The notes beneath the pieces were generated by a model. It was not told where the DNA came from. It did no database searches and worked only from the letters and a program-made list of their open reading frames with translations. The translations under genes were made by a program, and so were the position numbers. Below, piece after piece: positions 1 to 5,041 of a DNA stretch of 5,440 nt. Position 1 is the first letter of the stretch; every line of letters begins with the position of its first letter. The stretch comes from Candidatus Undinarchaeales archaeon SRR5007147.bin71 (lineage in GTDB: Archaea > Undinarchaeota > Undinarchaeia > Undinarchaeales > Undinarchaeaceae): assembly GCA_014189675.1 (NCBI GenBank), contig DVAE01000013.1:1-5440 (forward strand). Direction: 5' to 3'.

Positions 1-619
1 CAAGTCTGTTCAGATCATTTCCAAGAGGACCTCTGAGGTGCTTTCCTGCAAACATAACGGCCCCTTCCAGTGTTGGGGTGTTTCTAAGAAAGATAACAAG
101 GTATGTTATTGCAAGTGGCATGGAATTCATAACCTTCATTGTCCGGTCACTGGAAACGAAATTAGGATACTTCTGTATCATAACAAATGATGCCAGTCCT
201 AGAAACATCATTACAAGAGCTGTGTTGAAAGAGAAGAACATATAGACAAAACCGGCAATGGCCCACAAAAGAAAGGCAATGAGCCCGAAACTCACGACTT
301 CCTTAGCCTCTATTTTATATTCTATATAATCAAGCGTTTCCTGCGTTTTTACAGCACTTTCCTCTCCAATATTTATTTGAAAAATCTTTCCAGATTTCTT
401 GCAGGCTTTTTCGAAAAATGTCTTGAGCTCCTTCCCTTCTTCCTGGGTTTTCTTGAACTCTATATACTCCTTTGAATAAAGACTAATTTCCTGGGAGTCA
501 AGGTCTTCCACGACATCTGTTCTTTTGGCATCCTCTTCTTGAAGTAGCTCCCTAATTCTTTTCTGTTGCTCAAGAATTGGGTGAGTTTTATCTTCCTTCT
601 TCCTTCCGAAAATCGCCAT
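1..619 (-). CDS. FlaJ/TadC-type membrane platform protein of a type IV pilus-like system (partial, C-terminus off window)
   Basis: This is the likely inner-membrane platform protein that couples the neighbouring ATPase to assembly or export of pilin-like subunits. The frame is open from the ATG at 619 to base 1, giving 206 codons and no stop, so the C-terminal part lies outside the window. Residues 1-106 are hydrophilic, charged and cytosolic-looking, starting MAIFGRKKED. Two membrane segments follow at about 109-129 and 132-149. A basic/aromatic turn (QKYP) then leads into a stretch at about 160-206 (SMPLAITYLVIFLRNTPTLE, then AGKHLRGPLG) that reads like the start of a GspF/T2SSF domain. FlaJ and TadC proteins have several more membrane helices, so much is missing. 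The ATG overlaps the ATPase stop by one base (TAATG), and a GAGG site sits 7 bases upstream, so translation is probably coupled. The family call is by eye; assignment to a specific subtype (archaellum, adhesion pilus or secretion) is not possible. Confidence 0.85.
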   Translation of the reverse strand, partial: MAIFGRKKEDKTHPILEQQKRIRELLQEEDAKRTDVVEDLDSQEISLYSKEYIEFKKTQEEGKELKTFFEKACKKSGKIFQINIGEESAVKTQETLDYIEYKIEAKEVVSFGLIAFLLWAIAGFVYMFFSFNTALVMMFLGLASFVMIQKYPNFVSSDRTMKVMNSMPLAITYLVIFLRNTPTLEGAVMFAGKHLRGPLGNDLNRL

Positions 620-2913
620 TATTGACCCTCATTTATTTCTTCCTTCTGCGTCTTTCCTTTGATTTCATTTTTTGCCCAGTCTTTCCAGCGTTTGAATATT
701 TCTGCATTGTCAAAGGCTCCAAGCTCACGATTAACATCGTCAGAAATTATGTGGAAATAATTATTCGCCTTACCGACAAAGGGAGCTTCCATTATATCCC
801 GTCTGTTTGAAGTTCTCGAAAAGTCAACTATTGCACCCATTACATCAGAGCGGAGTTTTATATTTTCATATATTGCATCCCAATTTCCTGCCCATTCCCT
901 GACTCTTGAACCAATGTTCATGAGCATCGGCGAATCTCCATTGAGGAAGGCATCGCTGGCGTTCAACTGGTCCTTCTTTGCGTCATATCCCATAAGCTCT
1001 ATAAAGCCGTTCTCCTTCTTCGGATCATCAATCCAATCTTTTCCGACTTCTGTAATATTTACTATTCTTCTGAATCTGTGAAGGCCATCAGCACTTCTTA
1101 TAGGAGCCGGCATAACTATCAGGTCTGTTGCTTTAAATGAAGTGGACGGAACCTTCAGGTCATTGACAACACGGTCCCAAAGTCCATAAGGATTATCGGC
1201 GTGAATAGTTCCTCCTGTGAAGTTTGACAGAGCTCCAATACGCATAGCCTCATAGAGAGCTCTTGCCTCCTCAGAACGTACTTCACCCACAATCAGACAG
1301 GAGTCTCCCAGTCTGAGAGCTGTCCTTATTCCTGCCTCAGCTGATATTTCGGCCTCCAACTTTGTTATTGCTGAACGAACTTTCAGGGGAACAACATTGA
1401 ATCCGAGTGTTCTCATATCTTCTACAGGAAGCTCAAGAGTGTCTTCTACAGTTATGATTCTGTATTTCTTCATAATCTGCATCATCGTTGCTCCAAGCAC
1501 AGAGGTTTTTCCACTTGATCTTGGTCCTGCAAAAAGTACGCTTCTTCCTGCGTCAATAACGAACCACATAAGGCCTGCGGAAAGCGCGTTCATAGTCCCG
1601 TTTTCCATAAATAGTGGATAAGTCCACGGCTTGCTCCTATGCCTTCTAAATGCGAAAGCAAGTCCGTATGGGCTGAGGTTCTTCGTTATTATTGCGACAC
1701 GGGCCCTTCCTCCAGGAACAAGTGTGGAGGTGTCCAGAACAGGGTTTGCCTCATCCAGCGGTCTTCCAGATTCCATTCTGAATCTCGCAGCCATCGCTGA
1801 AGCATCTTCCCGTGTCGGTATTATATTTGTAACACACTCTTCCCACTTAGAGTGCAGAAGTCTAATAGGAAGTTCTCCTACTGGGGCATTGATATAAAGG
1901 TCCTGCAGGTTTGGGTCTGCGAGAAATATCTCTATAATTCCAAGACCGGTTGTGTATCTTGTCAGAATCTGGGACAGTTCCTTTATTTTAGAATGCGTTA
2001 GTTCTATTTTTCTCTCAGCGGCAATAGTTCCAATAAGGTCCTCTGCCACTCTTTCAAAATATTCTCTGGTCTGCTCTGTGAATTTTGTTGATGAAGGTTT
2101 ATAGCCGACCATAACTCTACGGGCAAGTCCTAGAGCCATATATTGATCTTCCGGAAGCTGGAATTCAGGCGGAATTATATGATAGTAGTTTTCTGTCTTT
2201 CCAGGTATTTTATATATCTCAACATTGACATCTCCAAGAATTGTATAAGCATCAATTAGTTCTCCCTTTGCTGGAGGTTTTACCATGAAGCGGGTCAGTG
2301 TGAAGTTAGGTCTTATTACTGGAATAAAAATTTCCTCATAGATATGCCTGTCGCCAGGGACGATTTTCCCAACAAGAGGCATCACCCGTTTTATTAGAGT
2401 CGTCTTTTCAAGATAGTTCTTTATTACAAGAAGTACCTCATTGACAAAATATTCGTAGTCTTTTCTCGCTCCCTCAAACTGGACGCTCTTCAGTTTCCTC
2501 TGATATGACTGAACTTCTGCAAGCACAGTGAGATATGCCGCCACAGGATCCCGACGCAATTTGTCAAGAAGAAGATCCTCAACAAACTTAAAGCGGTGAG
2601 GTGCGTACTTATCAAGTTCTGTACTGGTAGCCTTACTTTTTGTAAGTATATTCTCCTCTTTCAGAAGTAGATCTAGGACTCCTGCTATTTCTGCGAGAAT
2701 TCCAGTCTGTTTTTTAGAATATTCATACTCATAAGCCTCGGCAATAACAACTCTGCTTACATTTCTGACCTGTATAATTGCGTCTATAACTCTGGACATG
2801 CATTCAGGGTCGTCTTCGATCGAAGGAGAATATGGACATCCAAGCCAGTTGAACCTGATTATTGTCTCATTTCCCTCTTTCTGAACCTCATAACTGCACG
2901 CTTTGGCCACCAT
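619..2913 (-). CDS. FlaI/TadA/VirB11-type secretion and pilus assembly ATPase
   Basis: This is the probable hexameric cytoplasmic ATPase that powers a type IV pilus-like or type II/IV secretion machine. Numbering from the ATG at 2913 (764 residues): an N-terminal domain of roughly 300 residues; a conserved pre-ATPase region near 322-344 (TGLGIIEIFLADPNLQDLYI); the Arg-rich FRRHRSKPWT stretch before the core; Walker A GPRSSGKTS at 463-471 with Lys469; Asp box RIITVEDTLELP at 485-496; Walker B SCLIVGEVR at 538-546 with Glu544; and His box GGTIHADNPYG at 567-577 with His571. All catalytic motifs look intact. It is longer than typical archaellum FlaI (about 550 residues), with extra sequence at both ends. 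The frame could also open at a TTG three codons upstream (2922), but the ATG is preferred because the TATA-like box gives only a very short leader. Three cysteines (6, 26, 38) lie near the N-terminus. The downstream FlaJ/TadC-like gene overlaps its stop and is its expected partner. Confidence 0.93.
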   Translation of the reverse strand: MVAKACSYEVQKEGNETIIRFNWLGCPYSPSIEDDPECMSRVIDAIIQVRNVSRVVIAEAYEYEYSKKQTGILAEIAGVLDLLLKEENILTKSKATSTELDKYAPHRFKFVEDLLLDKLRRDPVAAYLTVLAEVQSYQRKLKSVQFEGARKDYEYFVNEVLLVIKNYLEKTTLIKRVMPLVGKIVPGDRHIYEEIFIPVIRPNFTLTRFMVKPPAKGELIDAYTILGDVNVEIYKIPGKTENYYHIIPPEFQLPEDQYMALGLARRVMVGYKPSSTKFTEQTREYFERVAEDLIGTIAAERKIELTHSKIKELSQILTRYTTGLGIIEIFLADPNLQDLYINAPVGELPIRLLHSKWEECVTNIIPTREDASAMAARFRMESGRPLDEANPVLDTSTLVPGGRARVAIITKNLSPYGLAFAFRRHRSKPWTYPLFMENGTMNALSAGLMWFVIDAGRSVLFAGPRSSGKTSVLGATMMQIMKKYRIITVEDTLELPVEDMRTLGFNVVPLKVRSAITKLEAEISAEAGIRTALRLGDSCLIVGEVRSEEARALYEAMRIGALSNFTGGTIHADNPYGLWDRVVNDLKVPSTSFKATDLIVMPAPIRSADGLHRFRRIVNITEVGKDWIDDPKKENGFIELMGYDAKKDQLNASDAFLNGDSPMLMNIGSRVREWAGNWDAIYENIKLRSDVMGAIVDFSRTSNRRDIMEAPFVGKANNYFHIISDDVNRELGAFDNAEIFKRWKDWAKNEIKGKTQKEEINEGQ
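625..630 (-). promoter_or_regulatory. Ribosome-binding site of the FlaJ/TadC-like gene
   Basis: The minus strand reads GAGGGT inside the last codons of the ATPase gene. GAGG is complementary to the archaeal 16S rRNA 3' end and lies 7 bases from the ATG at 619. Together with the TAATG stop/start overlap this supports translation of the platform protein from the same transcript as the ATPase. Confidence 0.6.
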
Positions 2914-2927
2914 TTTTAACAAAAAGC

Positions 2928-2935
2928 TTTATTAA
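2928..2935 (+). promoter_or_regulatory. TATA-like box of the coiled-coil operon
   Basis: The plus strand reads TTTATTAA, preceded by A-rich ACAAAAAGC as a possible BRE. Expected transcription start near 2957 gives a leader of about 8 bases to the ATG at 2965. This box and the one for the ATPase operon lie on opposite strands 7 bases apart in a 51-bp divergent gap, so the two promoters must overlap physically. Called by eye only. Confidence 0.45.
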
Positions 2936-2942
2936 TCGCACT

Positions 2943-2950
2943 GTTAAATA
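2943..2950 (-). promoter_or_regulatory. TATA-like box of the ATPase operon
   Basis: The minus strand reads TATTTAAC, preceded by purine-rich CGAGAAG that could serve as a BRE. A start of transcription about 26 bases on would fall near 2920, leaving a leader of only some 7 bases before the ATG at 2913. No Shine-Dalgarno sequence is visible between the box and the ATG, which fits leaderless or near-leaderless initiation. Called by eye only. Confidence 0.45.
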
Positions 2951-2965
2951 CTTCTCGGTTAAATA
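2943..2965 (+). repeat. Direct repeat GTTAAATA in the divergent promoter region
   Basis: GTTAAATA occurs at 2943-2950 and again at 2958-2965, 15 bases start to start; the second copy runs into the A of the ATG. A related GTTAAAAA lies on the minus strand at 2920-2913, directly before the ATPase ATG. The copies could be operator half-sites or simply reflect AT-rich promoter composition. Confidence 0.4.
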
Positions 2966-3405
2966 TGGCTACAGCACAACAAGCGCAAAAACAGGCGAAC
3001 GTTTCTGATTTTGAATGGCGTCTTAATTCCCTGACAACAAAGGTCAGAATAAATGAACAGAATGTCATAAACGAGAGAAAGCACGCCCAGCTCCTCAATA
3101 AAAATCTCATAGATTTCAAAGGAGAAATACGAGGGAAGATAGATTCTGTTACCCAACAAAACCGCGAGCTTAGACTTGCAGTAGATCGTATAAAGGATCA
3201 GGTGAAAGCTCTTACAAAGAAACTAAAGGACATTCCTTCAAAGGCCGAGCTCAACGAGCTCCGAAGAATACAGGAGAGCGCGACACTTTATGGAAAGGAT
3301 ATGTCGAAAGACGAAGCTGATAAAATACTCGATAATGTTCTTTCGCAGATAGAAACCAGAGACTCTAAAGAAGAAAATGGCAATACTAAAGAAAAAGAAG
3401 AGTGA
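2965..3405 (+). CDS. Coiled-coil protein of unknown function, divergent from pilus motor operon
   Basis: I do not recognise a family. The 146-residue product has no signal peptide or membrane segment and is rich in Lys, Glu, Gln and Asn, so it should be cytosolic. A heptad pattern is visible: the d positions V13, L20, V27, V34, A41, L48, I55, V62, L69, I76, L83 and I90 fall exactly seven apart, and the a positions I59, V73, V80 and L87 are hydrophobic, with Asn66 at an a position as often seen in parallel dimers. Pro91 ends the helix; a second short helix with acidic and basic residues follows at about 93-130, and the tail from 131 is hydrophilic and probably disordered. It starts at the ATG that follows the TATA-like box with a very short leader. 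Its 3' end overlaps the next gene by 29 bp. Placed back to back with the pilus ATPase operon, it may be an accessory or scaffold of that machine; this is inference. Confidence 0.85.
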   Translation: MATAQQAQKQANVSDFEWRLNSLTTKVRINEQNVINERKHAQLLNKNLIDFKGEIRGKIDSVTQQNRELRLAVDRIKDQVKALTKKLKDIPSKAELNELRRIQESATLYGKDMSKDEADKILDNVLSQIETRDSKEENGNTKEKEE

Positions 3406-4144
3406 TTACGACCCGCTTGAGGACGTGCCTCCAGAGAAGGAGAAGCTAAAGTCACAGTCAGCCGGGGCTGATATAGAAAACATAAAAGAGGAAGTTGGAT
3501 TTCCCGAATCTCCTACTGATGAAGCTCCTTTGGAGGCGATGCCACCGGCTCCTCCTGTTCCATCAGCGCCAGAAGCTCCTTCGGAGGCTCCTCCTTCAGA
3601 AACCGGCCAGGTTCCTGAATTTATCCAGCCGGCTCCTGCTGGTCAGACGACCCAAGAGCAGGAAGAAGATCCTCTCGCATTCCTGGAAGGCGCCGGAGAT
3701 TTTGGAGCTCCGCAAGAAGGGGGTCAAGAAATGCCACCTGCTCCGACTTCCGAGCTTCCACAAGCTCCTCCTCAACCCGAAACAGAATTTCAGGAAGCTC
3801 CGCTGCCAGCACCAGCCGATCCCTCGTATGACACCATAATGAGGGATGAAGCTGAAACAATCCGGCGTGAATTTGAGACAAAACTGGCGCTTCTAAAAGA
3901 TGAGATCCAATCTTTAAAAAGTCTCGATGAAGAAATAAGAACGGTCGTCGAATCTATGGACAGAATTGAACAGAAGTATGAAAAAGTCGAAACCCGAGCT
4001 GAAGATAATAATACTCTGCTGACGGAAACTCTCAACGATGTCAAATCCACTGTCTCGGCAATAGACAAAATAATGAGCTCGGCACTGCCAGCCTTAATAA
4101 AAGAAGTCCGTTCAATTTCTGAGATGAAGTCTAAGGAAAAGTAA
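3377..4144 (+). CDS. Proline-rich coiled-coil protein of unknown function
   Basis: I do not recognise a family. The 255-residue product has three parts. Residues 1-40 begin with a short basic patch (MAILKKKK), then DYDPLEDVPP. Residues about 44-150 form an acidic, Pro/Ala/Glu-rich linker with recurring EAP units (49-51, 66-68, 70-72, 140-142) and PPAPP, very likely disordered. Residues about 152-232 form a coiled coil, with d positions F166, L173, L180, I187, M194, Y201, A208, L215, V222 and I229 exactly seven apart. There is no signal peptide or membrane segment. It overlaps the preceding coiled-coil gene by 29 bp in the +1 frame; no clear Shine-Dalgarno precedes the ATG (purine-rich AAAGAAGAAA only), so translation is probably coupled and the start is moderately sure. 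Architecture resembles a tethered scaffold or adaptor. Relation to archaellum FlaC/D/E proteins is conceivable, but I see none of their conserved C-terminal signatures. Confidence 0.85.
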   Translation: MAILKKKKSDYDPLEDVPPEKEKLKSQSAGADIENIKEEVGFPESPTDEAPLEAMPPAPPVPSAPEAPSEAPPSETGQVPEFIQPAPAGQTTQEQEEDPLAFLEGAGDFGAPQEGGQEMPPAPTSELPQAPPQPETEFQEAPLPAPADPSYDTIMRDEAETIRREFETKLALLKDEIQSLKSLDEEIRTVVESMDRIEQKYEKVETRAEDNNTLLTETLNDVKSTVSAIDKIMSSALPALIKEVRSISEMKSKEK

Positions 4145-4148
4145 TTTC

Positions 4149-4442
4149 CTAAACTACTATTTTCAAAATGTAATATACTCCAGCAATTATTGCTGCAGCG
4201 ACAGCAAGATCAGCCAGTATTCCTGCATTGAAGAGGAAAAATCTGTAAATTCCTGTCTGAGATCCGATTGCATAATATGCACCGCTGGCGGCCATTGCCG
4301 CTATCAGCATATTTACCTTCTGGTCTCCTCCAAAATACTTTCTTCCAAGAAGGTAGAATGCCCCAAATAACAATATGAAAAGCGGAGCTACTGCTAGAAT
4401 CCAGTGCGTTGTATACCAGTGCGGTGCGTAATAATATACCAT
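4149..4442 (-). CDS. Small membrane protein with three predicted helices, unknown function
   Basis: I do not recognise this 97-residue protein. Its N-terminus is strikingly aromatic and His-containing (MVYYYAPHWYTTHW). Membrane segments are expected at about 14-33, 43-61 and 71-97, with short loops; the first loop carries Arg34, Lys35, Asp40 and Lys42. The third helix contains Asp78 and Lys94. The ATG at 4442 is chosen over an in-frame TTG at 4460 because a GGGAG site lies 8 bases upstream of the ATG. A TATA-like box at 4478-4485 suggests its own promoter. Its stop is only 4 bases from the stop of the plus-strand coiled-coil operon, so the two transcripts should overlap at their 3' ends. It does not align convincingly with the two paralogous membrane proteins upstream. 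Confidence 0.75.
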   Translation of the reverse strand: MVYYYAPHWYTTHWILAVAPLFILLFGAFYLLGRKYFGGDQKVNMLIAAMAASGAYYAIGSQTGIYRFFLFNAGILADLAVAAAIIAGVYYILKIVV

Positions 4443-4450
4443 TCCTTGTT

Positions 4451-4455
4451 CTCCC
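4451..4455 (-). promoter_or_regulatory. Ribosome-binding site of the 97-residue membrane protein
   Basis: The minus strand reads GGGAG, 8 bases before the ATG at 4442. It decides the start against the upstream in-frame TTG at 4460, which has no such site. Confidence 0.55.
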
Positions 4456-4477
4456 TGCAATTTCCGTGAAAAATATA

Positions 4478-4485
4478 TTATTTAA
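4478..4485 (-). promoter_or_regulatory. TATA-like box before the 97-residue membrane protein
   Basis: The minus strand reads TTAAATAA, followed by further AT-rich sequence (TATATTTTT). A transcription start about 25 bases on would be near 4456, just ahead of the GGGAG ribosome-binding site. The following T-rich run could also help terminate the upstream gene's transcript. The call is by eye; the AT-rich tract allows other registers. Confidence 0.4.
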
Positions 4486-4500
4486 GTGTTTTGTCTTCTC

Positions 4501-4803
4501 TTATCCTAACATTGCTAGCATAACTGCTATAAGAGTTCCGACAGTTATCCACATGGGCTGGCGCATACCCGCTACAACAGAATATACTCCCTTTACAACA
4601 AGCGCGACTCCGACATAAAACATCAGTTGACTTTCAATACCCAGTGAAAAAAGCGAGACATTCGCGTACCTTGGCACGCTCATCAAAAGAAGACCTGCCA
4701 AAACATCGCAAAGGCTGAGGAAGGCAAAAGAAATCCTTGTCCTTATATGCATAACCGCAAGAAGAACAAAAACTCCAACAACAACTGCTCCGGGGCTTGT
4801 CAT
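4501..4803 (-). CDS. Small membrane protein, paralogue of the preceding 63-residue gene product
   Basis: This 100-residue protein of unknown function has four likely membrane segments at about 5-20, 26-46, 53-79 and 84-100. Its central part, about residues 29-80, aligns with nearly the whole 63-residue neighbour: both have an S-L-x-D-x-x-A-G-x-L-L-x-x-V-P motif and an L-x-V-K-G-x-Y-S motif (Asp33, Pro44, Lys71 here). Asp33 and Lys71 lie inside predicted helices and could form a buried ion pair. It differs by an added N-terminal helix, an Arg-rich turn (HIRTRI) and an extra C-terminal helix. The ATG at 4803 is one base after the upstream stop (TAG-T-ATG), so the pair is an operon. A GTG at 4812, three codons upstream, has an equally good or better GGTGAT site 5 bases before it and would give 103 residues; the choice is open. 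Confidence 0.75.
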   Translation of the reverse strand: MTSPGAVVVGVFVLLAVMHIRTRISFAFLSLCDVLAGLLLMSVPRYANVSLFSLGIESQLMFYVGVALVVKGVYSVVAGMRQPMWITVGTLIAVMLAMLG

Positions 4804-4804
4804 A

Positions 4805-4822
4805 CTAATCACTTCTAATCAC
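4805..4822 (-). repeat. Tandem GTGATTAG repeat over the start of the 100-residue membrane gene
   Basis: On the minus strand GTGATTAG occurs twice with a 10-base period (4822-4815 and 4812-4805). Each copy contains GTGAT, complementary to the 16S rRNA 3' end. The first, extended to GGGGTGAT, precedes a GTG at 4812 by 5 bases; the second precedes the ATG at 4803 by 4 bases. The repeat also encodes the C-terminus and stop of the upstream gene. Confidence 0.55.
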
Positions 4823-4996
4823 CCCGTGGAATAGTGAGTAGGCTCCTTTAACCAGGAGGATTCCGGCGAGGTAAGTGGCTAAAACTGGTGAAACACTAAA
4901 TGAAGCCAGGAAGACCTGCGACTGCGGAACAGCCGCCAGAAGGAAACCTGCCGCTATATCTATTAAACTCATAATTATCAATATATATGATGCCAT
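4805..4996 (-). CDS. Tiny two-helix membrane protein, unknown function
   Basis: This 63-residue protein has two predicted membrane helices, at about 3-23 and 35-57, separated by a loop around Pro24 to Pro37. Asp13 lies in the first helix and Lys50 in the second; both are conserved in the paralogous protein encoded just downstream. Small archaeal membrane proteins with a helix ending in a K-G-x-Y/W-S pattern are familiar to me as a loose type, but I cannot name a family or function. The ATG at 4996 is supported by a TATA-like box centred 26 bases upstream, which puts the transcription start at or next to the ATG, so the message is probably leaderless. The stop is one base from the next ATG. 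Confidence 0.75.
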   Translation of the reverse strand: MASYILIIMSLIDIAAGFLLAAVPQSQVFLASFSVSPVLATYLAGILLVKGAYSLFHGVIRSD

Positions 4997-5018
4997 GGGC
5001 TAGAACAATGAACTCACT

Positions 5019-5026
5019 TATTAAAA
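5019..5026 (-). promoter_or_regulatory. TATA-like box for the two paralogous membrane genes
   Basis: The minus strand reads TTTTAATA, preceded by purine-rich GGAAATAA as a possible BRE. Its centre is about 26 bases from the ATG at 4996, the spacing expected for a leaderless archaeal transcript. It separates this operon from the gene ending at 5042. Called by eye. Confidence 0.5.
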
Positions 5027-5041
5027 TTATTTCCTATTACT

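Noticed and set aside
577-810. Plus-strand open frame of 77 codons
   Set aside because: It lies opposite the end of the ATPase gene and the start of the platform gene; its composition (Phe, Leu, Ser-rich) is what antisense of charged coding sequence gives, and it has no supported start.
1397-1897. Two plus-strand open frames (1397-1621 and 1631-1897)
   Set aside because: Both are antisense to the highly conserved catalytic core of the ATPase and show no family features.
2916-3159. Minus-strand open frames opposite the first coiled-coil gene
   Set aside because: They overlap the divergent promoters and lie antisense to a gene with a clear heptad pattern; the Cys/Phe-rich sequence looks like an antisense artefact.
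3521-3810. DNA tandem repeat (recurring GAAGCTCC units)
   Set aside because: The copies are irregularly spaced and simply encode EAP in a biased Pro/Ala/Glu linker; treated as protein low complexity, not a DNA repeat array.
3495-3839. Plus-strand 114-codon frame within the Pro-rich gene
   Set aside because: It is the +1 shadow of the low-complexity linker, giving a Leu/Arg-rich product with no domain; the main frame has the organised coiled coil downstream.
3377-4144. Assignment of the coiled-coil proteins as archaellum FlaC/FlaD/FlaE
   Set aside because: Position and coiled-coil character would fit, but I find neither the FlaD/E C-terminal domain pattern nor the Asn-Pro-Phe ending of FlaC.
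4141-4160. Terminator between the convergent genes
   Set aside because: Only four bases separate the stops, and the surrounding T-runs are short (TTT and TTTT) with no hairpin; nothing distinguishes a terminator.
4149-4442. Third copy of the paralogous small membrane family
   Set aside because: The last helix shares only Ala/Ile/Leu composition and an isolated Asp with the two paralogues; the V-P and V-K-G-x-Y-S motifs are absent.
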